64,000 nt of DNA from Frankia sp. AgB32 (GTDB lineage: Bacteria; Actinomycetota; Actinomycetes; Frankiales; Frankiaceae), in contig NZ_JALKFX010000029.1 in NCBI RefSeq assembly GCF_023243045.1, positions 1 through 64,000 of the forward strand. The letters run 5' to 3'. Positions 1 through 8,392 of the stretch are shown piece by piece. The translations under genes were made by a program, and so were the position numbers. Numbering within the stretch: position 1 is the stretch's first letter; each line of letters starts with the position of its first letter. The notes below the pieces were generated by a model. It ran no database searches, was not told the origin of the DNA, and saw only the letters and a list, made by a program, of their open reading frames with translations.

Positions 1-1
1 T

Positions 2-406
2 TTCGGTAGTATGCGGAAATCTGTAAATCCAATCTTCGAGATGTATCGAGTGATTCTCGATGGCCTTTGGAATAGCTCATCGACAGAAGTAACCTTGCAG
101 CGCCTAACGTCAAATCCGACCCTCAAGTCCTCGCTGAGGGTCATGACGGAAGACGATCGCATACATGGTCGAAACTATACGACGCAGACAAAGAATCTCG
201 TGGCTCTCAATGAGATACTCGCTTCCGCTTCGACTTGCAACATCTGCGGCGCTAGGGGAATTCTGAGGTCGATGACGGTTGATCATAAGATTAGAAAGCA
301 GGATGGCGGCCTGGCGTCCCCTCAAAACGCCCAGTTTACCCACCCCTATTGCAATTCTGGATACAAGGAAAGCATGCACGCCCGTGCATCGCAATCGTCG
401 CAGTGA
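2..406 (+). CDS. HNH nuclease-domain protein, 5' end outside window
   Basis: The frame is open to the left edge, so the true start probably lies outside the window; the first in-window ATG is at 11. Counted from that ATG, residues 76-115 form an HNH-type finger: a CNIC knuckle (C76, C79), the Asp-His pair D91-H92 in VDHKIRKQDGG, and distal H111 and C114 in THPYCN. HNH domains cut DNA and are common in restriction, McrA-like and phage or element proteins. The N-terminal 70 residues are not recognised. Codons are clearly AT-richer than in all other genes of the window, which fits recent transfer, as does the nearby tRNA attachment remnant. The domain is clear; the biological role is not. Confidence 0.6.
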   Translation, partial: FGSMRKSVNPIFEMYRVILDGLWNSSSTEVTLQRLTSNPTLKSSLRVMTEDDRIHGRNYTTQTKNLVALNEILASASTCNICGARGILRSMTVDHKIRKQDGGLASPQNAQFTHPYCNSGYKESMHARASQSSQ

Positions 407-690
407 AAGAGTGCGGCTAGGGATGCGCTGGCGGACGAGCCCTACCAATTTTCCTAGGCTCAGCGGAACACCGCTAACATTCAGATATCTACCTAGATTT
501 GACGCACCTCCGCCGTAGATCACGGCAAGCAGGCCGCAGCGGATGGCAGCCGAGCCCGCGAACATCGGCGGACGGTCACAGACTCGGTGTACGAGGTCGA
601 ACACGTGACCGCCCCCAGCGGACGTCCGCGGACATCGGCAGACGAACCACCTATGATCGCTTGGCGGCTCCTGTCAGGGCGCCGCACCAC
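407..690. other. Non-coding stretch at element end
   Basis: No convincing gene is seen. From about 540 the sequence holds several short GTCCGCGGACA-type palindromic words (around 568, 625-640). Together with the motif at 691-715 they look like integrase arm-site DNA of an element end rather than coding sequence. Confidence 0.4.
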
Positions 691-715
691 GGTCTCAGTT
701 CTGGTCTCGTTCACC
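691..715 (+). other. Attachment-arm motif, copy 1
   Basis: A 25-bp block containing GGTCTCAGTTC and TGGTCTCGTTCACC, about 90 bp upstream of the tRNA-Ser(GGA) 3' half in the same orientation. The same block with a single C/T difference lies at 16141-16165, again about 90 bp from a tRNA-Ser 3' half in the same relative orientation. An 11-bp piece (GTTCTGGTCTC) is also at 2647-2657. It may be an integrase arm-binding site or a conserved element end. Confidence 0.55.
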
Positions 716-803
716 ACCGTCCGGGCTCGTCCACCGAAGGTCAGTCAGCGGTTGCGTACCACGCTCGGACCACTGTGAACGGCCGCAAACGGAGCTCCGC
801 AGA

Positions 804-858
804 CTTGGAAAGCGTGTTGGGGGCAACCCCTCGAGAGTTCGAATCTCTCATCCTCCGC
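804..858 (+). other. tRNA-Ser(GGA) 3' half, attachment-site remnant
   Basis: The sequence runs from the anticodon loop (TTGGAAA, anticodon GGA) through the long serine variable arm (a GGGGG/CCCC stem), a T arm with GTTCGAATC, and the acceptor 3' strand ATCCTCC followed by G. Upstream there is no matching D arm or 5' acceptor strand, and the preceding CAGAC does not pair with GCGTG, so this is not a functional tRNA. Crossover in the anticodon loop with only the 3' half duplicated is typical of tyrosine integrases that target tRNA genes. The element lies on the left; the chromosome resumes on the right. Confidence 0.8.
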
Positions 859-1199
859 AACGATCATCCTGGGCTTTCCGGAGTGGCCGGGCGTCAGGCG
901 ATCCCTGCCCGATCTTCCGCTTCGATGCGGACGTCGCGTCGAGTGAGGAACAGCCGCGGCGAGCGTCTCGGCCGCTCTGGTCTGCCGAGCGCAGCAGATG
1001 CGTGTATGAGGCTCCGAACTCTCGCCGGCACCAGCCGCCGCCGGCATCCGCTTCAGCTCCAGGAGCGCGGCGTCCAGCAGACACAGCTGCGGATCCTTCA
1101 AGAGCTCGCCTCGGTGGGATCCACGCGCTTCGACTGCCTCACGATCCTGGCCGTGTACGTCGTTGGCCGCGGCGGCGGAACCTGATCCACCAGGTCACG
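859..1199. other. Intergenic, no gene seen
   Basis: No credible coding frame with a start and ribosome site. It begins with the 11-bp word AACGATCATCC (859-869), whose reverse complement occurs twice near the other tRNA-Ser remnant (15768-15778 and 15842-15852). Confidence 0.4.
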
Positions 1200-1628
1200 T
1201 CACTCTCGGGCGGCAAGGATGCGGCGGACCGCTTCGATGTCGGACGGCCGCTCTCGTCGAAGTCGACCCTGGCTGGTGCTCGCGAGATCGGACGGTCGGA
1301 TGACGACCAGGCGCAGCCCATGCGCGGGGATTAGCTCATCGCGTCGCCGGTCGTAGATAGCCCGCTGCTCCCCGCGATGCACGCCGCTGACGGTCAGCCG
1401 GTCTGGCTTGTCGAAGTGCGCCACGGGCTGGTCATGCTGTATTTCGCGGTACTCGACCACGATCCGGTGCTTGGACCAGTAGCCGTCGACCTGAAGCCGC
1501 CGCTGCCTGCCTGCCCGATCCGGGTCGCCGAGCAGCCAGTCGAACGTGTGCTGTCGGGACACCTCTTCACCGAGCACATCGGCGCAGAGGTTGAGCACGT
1601 ACCATTCATCGCTGTTTTCCCGGTTCAT
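1200..1628 (-). CDS. Hypothetical protein, possible PD-(D/E)xK nuclease fold
   Basis: A 142-residue protein. The ATG at 1626-1628 is preferred because upstream sequence in the same frame has no family-like character. The central part, LQVDGYW followed by RIVVEYREIQH, has a D...VEYxE layout resembling the strand-turn-strand core of small restriction-like nucleases (compare DUF559/Vsr-type proteins), and the C-terminal half is Arg-rich and charged. No family is recognised with confidence, so the nuclease reading is inference from this one motif. It faces leftward toward the attachment remnant and is not in an operon with its neighbours. Confidence 0.55.
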   Translation of the reverse strand: MNRENSDEWYVLNLCADVLGEEVSRQHTFDWLLGDPDRAGRQRRLQVDGYWSKHRIVVEYREIQHDQPVAHFDKPDRLTVSGVHRGEQRAIYDRRRDELIPAHGLRLVVIRPSDLASTSQGRLRRERPSDIEAVRRILAARE

Positions 1629-1784
1629 GGGGGGATTATGCCGACGTGGCGCTACCGCCCATGTGGCCGCCGATGATAAAGGGTAGGCACGGCGTGCGCG
1701 GATGAGGGGAACTGCTTCGCGTCCGGCAAGGACGGAGACGAGAACGAGAGATCCCGTATCCCGTAGCCAGGAGGGACCGAAGCG

Positions 1785-2517
1785 ATGGACGGCGTTCCAG
1801 ACGCGCTTCCCGTCGTCGTGCGTGAGGCGGCTGGGCGTCACCTTGGATCGGTGGACTTCGCCACGGCTGTTCAGGGCGGGCAGAACAACGACTTTGCCGC
1901 CGTTGTCCACGGCGGGGCCGGGCCGGTGTTCGTCAAAGCGGTCCGCGGGATCAGCCGGCGTATGCGCTGGCTGCGTAACGAGATCACGGCCGGGACGCTC
2001 GCCCCGGGCATCGCGCCAGCCGTGATCTTTACCGAGGACGTCGAAGCCGACGGCGACCCCTGGCTCCTCGTCGGTTTCGAGCACGTCCTCGGCCGGCCCG
2101 CCGACCTCGCACCCGGTTCGGCCGACCTCGCGGTCGTCGGACGGACGCTCGACCGGATCGGCGTCCTGCCGGCGCCTGAAGTACGTGGCCTGCGTGATCG
2201 GTGGACCGTTAGGGACTGGTGGCATCGCCTCAGTGACGTCGCCCCGGATGTCGTCACCGGCGTCGACGTCGAATGGATGGACCGGTTGGCGTCGCTGGCG
2301 CCTGAGGCCGTCCAGGGCGACCGGCTTGTGCACACCGATCTGCACGGTGACCAGTTCATCATCGGCGCCGCCGGTGAGGTTCACGTGATCGACCACCGCG
2401 TTCGCGGCGTTCGTCGCAGGCCTGTGGACGTACCGGGCTGTTACGGAAGGCATGGACGGTTCATGGGTTCGAGCCGCCCGTGACTACGCTGCCTGGCGAG
2501 TCGGCGCATCGCGTTAG
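1785..2517 (+). pseudogene. Aminoglycoside phosphotransferase-like kinase, internal deletion and frameshift
   Basis: Reading from the ATG at 1785, the product has an APH/choline-kinase-type fold: an N-lobe lysine in PVFVKAVRG, a catalytic loop VHTDLHGDQFII (the H-x-D-x(4)-N loop with Gln at the Asn position), then VHVID where the metal-binding DFG-like segment begins. Directly after VID the expected segment is missing. The frame in use runs to a premature TGA at 2481-2483. In the +1-shifted frame, FVAGLWTYRAVTEGMDGSW and RAARDYAAWRVGASR continue a natural-looking C-terminus to a TAG at 2515-2517. A deletion that is not a multiple of three after residue about 205 explains both. A GGAGG-like site precedes the ATG. 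The gene is probably dead. Confidence 0.7.
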
Positions 2518-2551
2518 GGACACGGTCATCCGCTGCCTTTGTCGCGGCATT

Positions 2552-2631
2552 CGCCAGCCTGCCGGCTTGCATCCGGCACCCAGCCGCAGGCTGGCGGTCG
2601 TGACCTGGCCCGATAGCATGGGCCAGGTCAC
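2552..2631. terminator. Two adjacent hairpins between convergent genes
   Basis: Arms 2552-2562 and 2586-2596 (CGCCAGCCTGC with its complement) form one hairpin. Arms 2600-2611 and 2620-2631 (GTGACCTGGCCC with its complement) form a perfect 12-bp stem with an 8-base loop. They lie between the kinase pseudogene and the RCC1 gene, which converge here, so a bidirectional terminator is likely although there is no T-tract. Confidence 0.5.
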
Positions 2632-2737
2632 GATCCTGTCATCTCGGTTCTGGTCTCACTCGACCTTGTGAAAGCGTTCTAACGCCCCCGGCGCAGTCGA
2701 CCGGGCCTGGCGGCCACCTCCGTGAAAATCAGGTCGG

Positions 2738-3961
2738 TCAGTCCCAGGTTCCCAGGAGCGTGTAGCCGCTGAAACCGCCGCCGGCGATGGCCTCCGCCTT
2801 GACGACGCCGCTGACCTGGACCGGGCGCAGGCTGTAGGGCGGCGTGGTGGTGCCGTTACCCAACTGCCCGTAGTAGTTGCTTCCCCACGACCACACCGTG
2901 CCGTCCCAGCGTGTCGCGTACCCGCTGAAACTTCCCGCGGAGATCGCGGTGACGCCGACGAGGCCGGTGCTGCCGCTGACCTGGACGGGCAGCGAAGAAC
3001 TCTCGTCGTCACCGTTTCCGAGCTGTCCTGTGTTGCCGAGGCCCCAGGCCCAGAGGGTGCCGTCCCGGCGCAGGGCGTAGCCGGTGTTGCCCTCGCTGCT
3101 GGCAGCGATGGCGATCACTTCGGTGAGGTTGTGGACCGGCGCGGGCACCAGATGCTCGGTGGTGGTCCCGTCGCCCAGCTGCCCGTCGTCGTTCGCGCCC
3201 CAGGCTCGGACAACGCCGTCCCAGCCCAGTGCGAAGCCGGACTCCTGGCCGCCCGCGATGGCTCGCACCCCGCGCAGGCCGCTGACCTGGACGGGCGTCA
3301 TACGGTCAATGGTCGTTCCGTCGCCGAGCTGTCCCTCGTCGTTGTAACCCCAGGCCAGGACGGTCCCGTCGCCACGCAGCGCGTAGCCGGACTGGCCGCC
3401 GGCGGCGATGGCGATGATGTGGTTCAGGCCAGGGACCTGGACGGGCACCGTGCTGTTGACGGTCGTGCCGTTACCCAACTGGCCGAGGTTGTTGTACCCC
3501 CAGGCCCAGACGGTGCCGTCGCGGCGGAGCGCGTACCCGTTGATGGTGCCGCCGGCGACGGCCGCGACCTGGGTCAACCCGGTGATCCGGACGGGAACGG
3601 TGGTGTTCGCCGTCGATCCGTTACCGAGCTGTCCGTAGGCGTTGTATCCCCATGACCACGCGGTGCCGTCCGCGCGCACCGCATAACCGGAGTACCTGCC
3701 CCCGGCGATCCCCACCACCCGGTCGAGACCGGTGAGGCCGCTGACCCTGACGGGCACCGACCGGTTCGCGGTGGTGCCGTCTCCGAGGGCGCCCAGGCCG
3801 TTGTATCCCCAGGACCATTCGTTGCCGGACGCCGCTGCGAGGGGGTGTGGTTCGGGTGCCGCGGCCGCCGCAGGGGTCATGGCAATCGCGGCTGGCAGTG
3901 CCAACATGCCGGCAGCGGCCAGTGCCACCATCCCGTGTGGCAGCCGTCGTCGACGAAACAT
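2738..3961 (-). CDS. Exported RCC1-repeat (beta-propeller) protein
   Basis: A 407-residue protein starting at ATG 3961, with GGAGGAGT as ribosome site. The N-terminus MFRRRRLPHG followed by a hydrophobic stretch and an AMTPAAAAAPEP cleavage region is a signal peptide. The rest is seven RCC1-type repeats of about 50 residues, each with W-(S/A)-WG-x-N-x-x-GQLG-(D/N)-GT followed by PVxVxGL. RCC1 propellers are protein-binding scaffolds and are widespread as secreted proteins of actinobacteria; the partner here is unknown. There is no LPXTG or membrane anchor, so secretion is inferred. It is a monocistronic leftward gene. Confidence 0.85.
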   Translation of the reverse strand: MFRRRRLPHGMVALAAAGMLALPAAIAMTPAAAAAPEPHPLAAASGNEWSWGYNGLGALGDGTTANRSVPVRVSGLTGLDRVVGIAGGRYSGYAVRADGTAWSWGYNAYGQLGNGSTANTTVPVRITGLTQVAAVAGGTINGYALRRDGTVWAWGYNNLGQLGNGTTVNSTVPVQVPGLNHIIAIAAGGQSGYALRGDGTVLAWGYNDEGQLGDGTTIDRMTPVQVSGLRGVRAIAGGQESGFALGWDGVVRAWGANDDGQLGDGTTTEHLVPAPVHNLTEVIAIAASSEGNTGYALRRDGTLWAWGLGNTGQLGNGDDESSSLPVQVSGSTGLVGVTAISAGSFSGYATRWDGTVWSWGSNYYGQLGNGTTTPPYSLRPVQVSGVVKAEAIAGGGFSGYTLLGTWD

Positions 3962-4302
3962 CGTTACTCCTCCTCGCGGGGGTACCCTTCCGGCACCAGA
4001 TAGACACGAAGAGTAGTCGTCGGTCGACGAAATGACCTGAGATGCGAGGAATGCTTCGTACGCTGCGTGTCTCTTGATGCGTCGCCCGGCGGTTCCGTCG
4101 CTCGGCTTTCTGGATGCGGACGGAGCGGGTCCCCGACCCCTGGAAGCGCATCCGGTCGCTCTGGAGGGACAACCCCGACACCGGGGCCATACAGAGCGAC
4201 CATCCGGCAACGCCGCCGGCCCCTCCGGTCGGGCGGCCTCCCGGCCGGGGCGACGCCCCGGGATGAGGGCGGTCGGCCCGGCCGAGGGAGAACCCGGGTC
4301 GG
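3962..4302. other. Intergenic, no gene seen
   Basis: This is the upstream region of the RCC1 gene and the downstream region of the small gene at 4303. No credible open frame or repeat was found. The promoter of the RCC1 gene should lie here but no clear -35/-10 pair stands out. Confidence 0.35.
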
Positions 4303-4497
4303 TCAGGAAGCGCGGTCGATGTTCGGCCGGTCGCGTTCCGCGTGCGGGAGGCCGGCGTCGACGCGTTCCTGCTCGGTCCGTTCGGCGAGGACGTCATCGT
4401 CAAGCGGACCCTGCTCCCCGCCGTGACGCGCGGGATCCCGCCAGCCCGCGGAGACCTTCGCGGCGGTGTCCTCCGGCCGACGGCTGTCGTTCCCCAT
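4303..4497 (-). CDS. Small hypothetical hydrophilic protein
   Basis: 64 residues from ATG 4497, preceded by GAAAGGAGCGAGATC, a strong ribosome site that supports real translation. The product is highly charged with no hydrophobic segment: MGNDSRRPEDTAAKVSAGW at the start, then many Glu, Arg and Asp residues. No family is recognised. It sits 138 bp downstream of the CYTH-CHAD gene in the same direction and could share its transcript. Confidence 0.55.
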   Translation of the reverse strand: MGNDSRRPEDTAAKVSAGWRDPARHGGEQGPLDDDVLAERTEQERVDAGLPHAERDRPNIDRAS

Positions 4498-4635
4498 GAT
4501 CTCGCTCCTTTCCTTGACCTACCCGGGTGTCATACCCAGGTCGTCGCCGGCGCGGGGCGCACCGGCGGGGAAGCAACTCGCATCCCCCCGCGGTATCCGA
4601 CAAACCGCCCGGCCCGCGGCCAGGCGCCGCCGCCC

Positions 4636-6201
4636 TCAGGCCAGCCAGCGGCGGTCGCGCCGGCGGGCGAGCTTCGGCCAGCGGGCGGCGAACGCGTCCC
4701 GGGTCTGGCGGGCCTGTTCCTGCTCGCGGCCGAGCAGCAGGCCGTAGGCGAACGAGGATTCCCCCGCGTGGTTCGCCGCGATCGCGAACTCGCGAAGCAC
4801 GCTCTGGGCGACGACACAGTCCTGGTGCTCACCCAGACTGTTCTGGATCTTCTTGGCCCGGTTGGAGTGCTTCGCCGCGTCCTTGCCGTAGATCAGTGTG
4901 ACGGTCTCGCTCGCATAACGCAGTTGCTTCGCGGCTTTCCGCGCGAGGTGCAGGGCGGCGTCCTGGTCGGCTCCGGCCGGGGTGCTCAGGGCGTGGTCGA
5001 CCCGGCGACGCAGCTTACGGTCAGCCTTGCCGACCGGGGAGCGCAGGACCGACCCGGCCGGCTGGTGGCCGAGGGCCGAATACGGCGGCTCGGCGACGAA
5101 GGCGATCAGCTCGTCGAGGAAGTCCAGGTACTCCGAGTCCCGCAGCCAGACCAGGGCCTGCTCCCGGCCGCGAAGACGCTGTGAGCGCAGATGGCCCTGC
5201 ACCCGGGCGGCGACCGGACCCAGTACGTCCCGGCCGTCAAGGGCGGCCAGCCCGGCGGTGAACCGCTCAAGCTGGACCTCGCCGTCGCGGGCGGCGTTGA
5301 GCAGGAGGTTCAGCTCCCGCAGCCGGGCCTGCAGCGCGCCCGCCGGGGCCGGCTCGAACAGCCGCTGGAACGTGCGCAGCGCACTGCGCAGCCGGCGGGC
5401 CGCGACCCGCATGTCGTGCACGGACTCGGGGTCGTCCAGACGCACCCGGGCGTCCGCGGCGAGCAGGGCCCGGGTGTGGGTCGCGAGATAGCGTCGGACG
5501 GCCTTGCCCGCGGTCTCCGGCCCGGTGGTTGCCTCACCCCTGGCGCCGTCGACGGGCAGTTCCGGACGGGCCGCCCGGGATCCCAGCGCGCGGGCCAGCT
5601 TGGACGGCCCCGCCGCCGGCCTGGCCCCGGCCCGGCGCAGCGCCTTGCCGGTCACCGGCAGGACACCGAGATCATCGCCGAGCGCCTCGACCTCGATCTC
5701 CCGCCACCGGGACAGCGTCGTCGACGCACCGAGGGTCTGGGCCCGGACCTCGTCGTCGGCGACCTCGGCCAGGTCCCGTCCCTCGAGGTCGCGCAGCGTC
5801 GTCGCCCGGCGGGTGGTTCGCACCCGCGCGACGGGGGCCAGCGGCCGGCCCCGGGTGGTGGCGGCCACGATGTCGGCGAGTTCGCCGGGGACCGTCCCTT
5901 CGGCGGAGGGGTCGCGTTCGATCGCGTCCAGCGGACGGCTGATCTCGTCGCGGCCGACCTCGGCGCTCGGCAGCTTGAGATGCCAGCCGGCGTCATGCCC
6001 GCCCTGACGGCGACGCAGCGTGATGCTGTTGCGAGCCAGCCGAAGATCGTCGGTGTCGTAGTAGATGGCTTCGAGATGTTCCTCGATCGGCTCGGCGGCC
6101 GAGGTGATCCCGGCAAGCCCGGTCAGGGTCGGCACGACGAAGGTCGAGTCGACGTCGAATTTGGTTTCGACCTCCCGGTGCCCGTAGGCCGGTGCGCGCA
6201 T
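4636..6201 (-). CDS. CYTH-CHAD domain protein (phosphate/polyphosphate-binding)
   Basis: 521 residues. The N-terminal half is a CYTH triphosphate-tunnel domain: VETKFDV near residue 11 carries the ExExK signature, and later strands such as SITLRRRQGG and WHLKLPS supply the basic and acidic tunnel residues. The C-terminal half (about 235-510) is a CHAD domain, with VHDMRVAARRLRSALRTF near 264 and a second His/Arg-rich helix bundle containing LRKAAKQLRYASETV-type residues. CYTH domains hydrolyse or bind triphosphates; CHAD domains bind polyphosphate. The two-domain fusion is common in actinobacteria. The start at ATG 6201 fits the family because the ExExK motif lies ten residues in. Confidence 0.9.
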   Translation of the reverse strand: MRAPAYGHREVETKFDVDSTFVVPTLTGLAGITSAAEPIEEHLEAIYYDTDDLRLARNSITLRRRQGGHDAGWHLKLPSAEVGRDEISRPLDAIERDPSAEGTVPGELADIVAATTRGRPLAPVARVRTTRRATTLRDLEGRDLAEVADDEVRAQTLGASTTLSRWREIEVEALGDDLGVLPVTGKALRRAGARPAAGPSKLARALGSRAARPELPVDGARGEATTGPETAGKAVRRYLATHTRALLAADARVRLDDPESVHDMRVAARRLRSALRTFQRLFEPAPAGALQARLRELNLLLNAARDGEVQLERFTAGLAALDGRDVLGPVAARVQGHLRSQRLRGREQALVWLRDSEYLDFLDELIAFVAEPPYSALGHQPAGSVLRSPVGKADRKLRRRVDHALSTPAGADQDAALHLARKAAKQLRYASETVTLIYGKDAAKHSNRAKKIQNSLGEHQDCVVAQSVLREFAIAANHAGESSFAYGLLLGREQEQARQTRDAFAARWPKLARRRDRRWLA

Positions 6202-6953
6202 AGCACCCTCCGCATCTGTTCGAACGTCTGCTTTTCGGCCCTACCCGCTTCGATCGCCGTAACCCGGCCGGTGTGCACGGTGGCCTGCCAGCCCTTCTCT
6301 GCCCACGCACGCCAGTCACGCAACGCGAACGCGATGGTGGAACTTCGGTGTACGACGAGCCGTCGCACACCGACGCCTGTGGTTAGCCTGCGGCCACCTG
6401 TGCGGGACACACGTCCACCAACGGGTCTGGCGCTGGGAACCGGCCTAGTAGGTCGTGTCCGGCCGGTCATGGTGAGGGCATCCGGACACCGACCCCGGCA
6501 CAGCGACCGGTCGGCAGCGCAGCCGGCCCCTCCACGGAACCCGACCGGCCAGCCTCTGGAGGGGGCCGGTGGTCGCTCTATGCGGGACATATCGGACGTC
6601 GAACGTTCAGTAGAACCGTCGTGGCCCGCCCAGCCACACCAACTCGCGAGCAATGTCAACTCGGCGTGAGGTTCGGCGGGCATGTCCGCTGCCGTCGGTG
6701 TTCCTGGCGGGGCACCGCCCTCCTCCCGGCGGTGCGGTCCGCGTGCGTCCAGTGCGGCGTCGGGCGGGCCGGTGAGCCGACCCTGGTCGGAGCCTTTTGG
6801 CGAGGTGGGCGGGGAAACCGGTCGCCGCGATCGGTCGCGCGGGGGGCGGGTGGCGGGGTGAAGTTGACGGCGGGCAAGCTGATCGGGTCTGGCAGGCTGT
6901 GGTCGGCCAGGTGCCAGCGGGACGCGGGCGACGCACGCGGGAGGGGTGGTGGC
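6202..6953. other. 750-bp gene-poor interval
   Basis: No supported gene. It holds copy 1 of a 75-bp repeat (6449-6523). The frame of the downstream lipoprotein is open back to 6621 and contains two CxxC pairs (near 6690 and 6750), but the lipoprotein signal with a good ribosome site at 6954 makes that extension unlikely. Confidence 0.4.
6449..6523 (+). repeat. 75-bp direct repeat, copy 1
   Basis: Matches 7920-7994 at 72 of 75 positions (core GGTGAGGGCATCC and CACCGACCCCGGCACAGCG). Copy 2 begins exactly at the stop codon of the SGNH lipoprotein gene, so the pair brackets that gene. Neither copy is coding. This may be the trace of a duplication or of a mobile insertion. Confidence 0.75.
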
Positions 6954-7922
6954 ATGCGGTCACGGCCGTGCTGGCGGCTGGTCGTCGCGGCGCTGGTCGC
7001 GGCGGTCCTGGCAGCCGGCTGTGGGTCCGGCGGTGGCGGGGGCGCGCGGCCCACGGCGGCGGCCGGGCCGACCGGCGCCCAGTCGCAGCCGGTGGTGGGC
7101 ACGCCACCGGACTCCGGGTCCTCTCGGGTGACCGGCGGTCGGTACGTGGCGATGGGCAGTTCCTTCGCCGCCGGACCGGGTATCGGCCGCGACATCGGGG
7201 CTGGTTGCGGCCGCTCGGCCCGCAACTACCCGCATCTGGTGGCACAGCGGCTCGGGTTCGCGCTCACGGACGTGACGTGCAGCGGTGCCACGACCACGAA
7301 CCTGCTTACGACTCCGCAGCGGGGGCATCCACCGCAGGTCGACGCCGTCACCCCCGACACCCGGCTGGTGACCATCACGGTGGGCGGCAACGATCTGGGC
7401 TACTCCGCCGCGACGGCGGAGTGCGCGGGCGCGACGGCCGCGGGCCGGTCCTGCGCTGCCCTGCTCCCGAGCCCGGCGGCGACCGCTGCGGCGGCGGTCA
7501 GGCTGCGCGGCAATCTCACCCGGCTGCTGCGGGCCATCGACACCGCCGCGCCCGGCGTGCTGGTCTACCTGGTCAGCTACCCGCGGATCTTCCCGGACCC
7601 GCCGGTCACCTGCCCGGACAACGTCATCAGTACCGCCGACACCCGCACGCTCGCCGGGATGGGCGGCACGCTGGAACAGACCCTCCGGCAGGTCGCGACG
7701 GAGCGGGGCATCCCGCTGGTCGACGCGTACGCTGCGAGCGCCGGGCGGGACGTGTGCGCCGCCGCGAACGTCCGCTGGGTGGAGGGCTCCCACACCAGCG
7801 GCGTGCACTACCACCCGAACGCCGACGGCATGGCCGCGGTCAGCCGGCTGATCGAGAACGCCCTGGCCGGCGCCGGGCGGATCGAGCACCGCACGCCGCA
7901 GGCGACCGCGACGCGCGGCTAG
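6954..7922 (+). CDS. SGNH/GDSL-family esterase lipoprotein
   Basis: 322 residues from ATG 6954 with GGGAGGGG upstream. A lipoprotein signal ends in LAAGC (C23), so the mature enzyme should be lipid-anchored outside the membrane. SGNH blocks are visible: block I as AMGSSFAAGPG (nucleophile Ser near 68, with Ser in place of the usual Asp in GDS), block III as VGGNDLGYS (Gly-Asn-Asp, near 145), and block V as YHPNADGM with the catalytic His near 287. Secreted SGNH hydrolases of this layout cleave acyl esters of lipids or glycans; the substrate is unknown. The gene is bracketed by the 75-bp repeats. Confidence 0.85.
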   Translation: MRSRPCWRLVVAALVAAVLAAGCGSGGGGGARPTAAAGPTGAQSQPVVGTPPDSGSSRVTGGRYVAMGSSFAAGPGIGRDIGAGCGRSARNYPHLVAQRLGFALTDVTCSGATTTNLLTTPQRGHPPQVDAVTPDTRLVTITVGGNDLGYSAATAECAGATAAGRSCAALLPSPAATAAAAVRLRGNLTRLLRAIDTAAPGVLVYLVSYPRIFPDPPVTCPDNVISTADTRTLAGMGGTLEQTLRQVATERGIPLVDAYAASAGRDVCAAANVRWVEGSHTSGVHYHPNADGMAAVSRLIENALAGAGRIEHRTPQATATRG

Positions 7923-7994
7923 GTCGGGTCCGGCCGATCATGGTGAGGGCATCCCGACACCGACCCCGGCACAGCGACCGGTCGGCAGCGCAGC
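7920..7994 (+). repeat. 75-bp direct repeat, copy 2
   Basis: Second copy of the repeat at 6449-6523. It starts on the TAG stop of the esterase gene and runs downstream. Confidence 0.75.
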
Positions 7995-8105
7995 GGGCCC
8001 GTCGCGCGGGCACACCGGGCACCGAGCCCCATCGGGCACCGGTCAGAAGCGCGCCCGGTCCCGCCGAGGGGCAGCCAGACCCTTGATCGCTACTCCCCGC
8101 AGCGA

Positions 8106-8133
8106 GGCTGAGGGGCTGAGGGGCTGAGGGGCT
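8106..8133 (+). repeat. 8-bp tandem repeat
   Basis: GGCTGAGG repeated three and a half times, about 100 bp upstream of the SnoaL-like fragment. This is simple slippage-type sequence with no evident role. Confidence 0.8.
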
Positions 8134-8233
8134 TTGTGGTCGCTTGGTATAGACAAAACGGGCGCCGAACCATGCAGAACGACAACCGTGGTCCCTCTGA
8201 ACCGCGGCGGCCCCTGACGAACGGAGACGCACG

Positions 8234-8392
8234 GTGAGCGAGCGGCATGACCGGGACGAGATCGCCGACGTCCTGTTGCGTTACACCGTCGGCATCGACC
8301 GCCGGGACTGGAAGCTGTTCCGTACCTGTTTCACCGACCACTGCACCATCGACTATGGCGACTTCGGGGCGTGGCAGGGCGCGGATGCCTTC
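8234..8392 (+). pseudogene. SnoaL-like/NTF2-fold protein, N-terminal fragment
   Basis: Begins at GTG 8234 behind GGAGACGCAC. The first 53 residues are a typical SnoaL-like N-terminus: EIADVLLRYTVGIDRRDW, LFRTCFTDHCTIDYGDFG, then WQGADAF. Full-length relatives are about 130-150 residues. From about 8393 the similarity stops because the sequence is the 3' end of the oppositely oriented acetyltransferase gene. The fragment looks truncated by a rearrangement whose break is at or next to that gene's stop codon. Confidence 0.7.

Noticed and set aside
804-858. Functional tRNA-Ser gene
   Set aside because: No 5' acceptor strand or D arm, and the anticodon stem does not pair.
6621-6953. N-terminal extension of the SGNH lipoprotein with two CxxC pairs
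   Set aside because: A lipoprotein signal must be N-terminal, and the ATG at 6954 has a good ribosome site.
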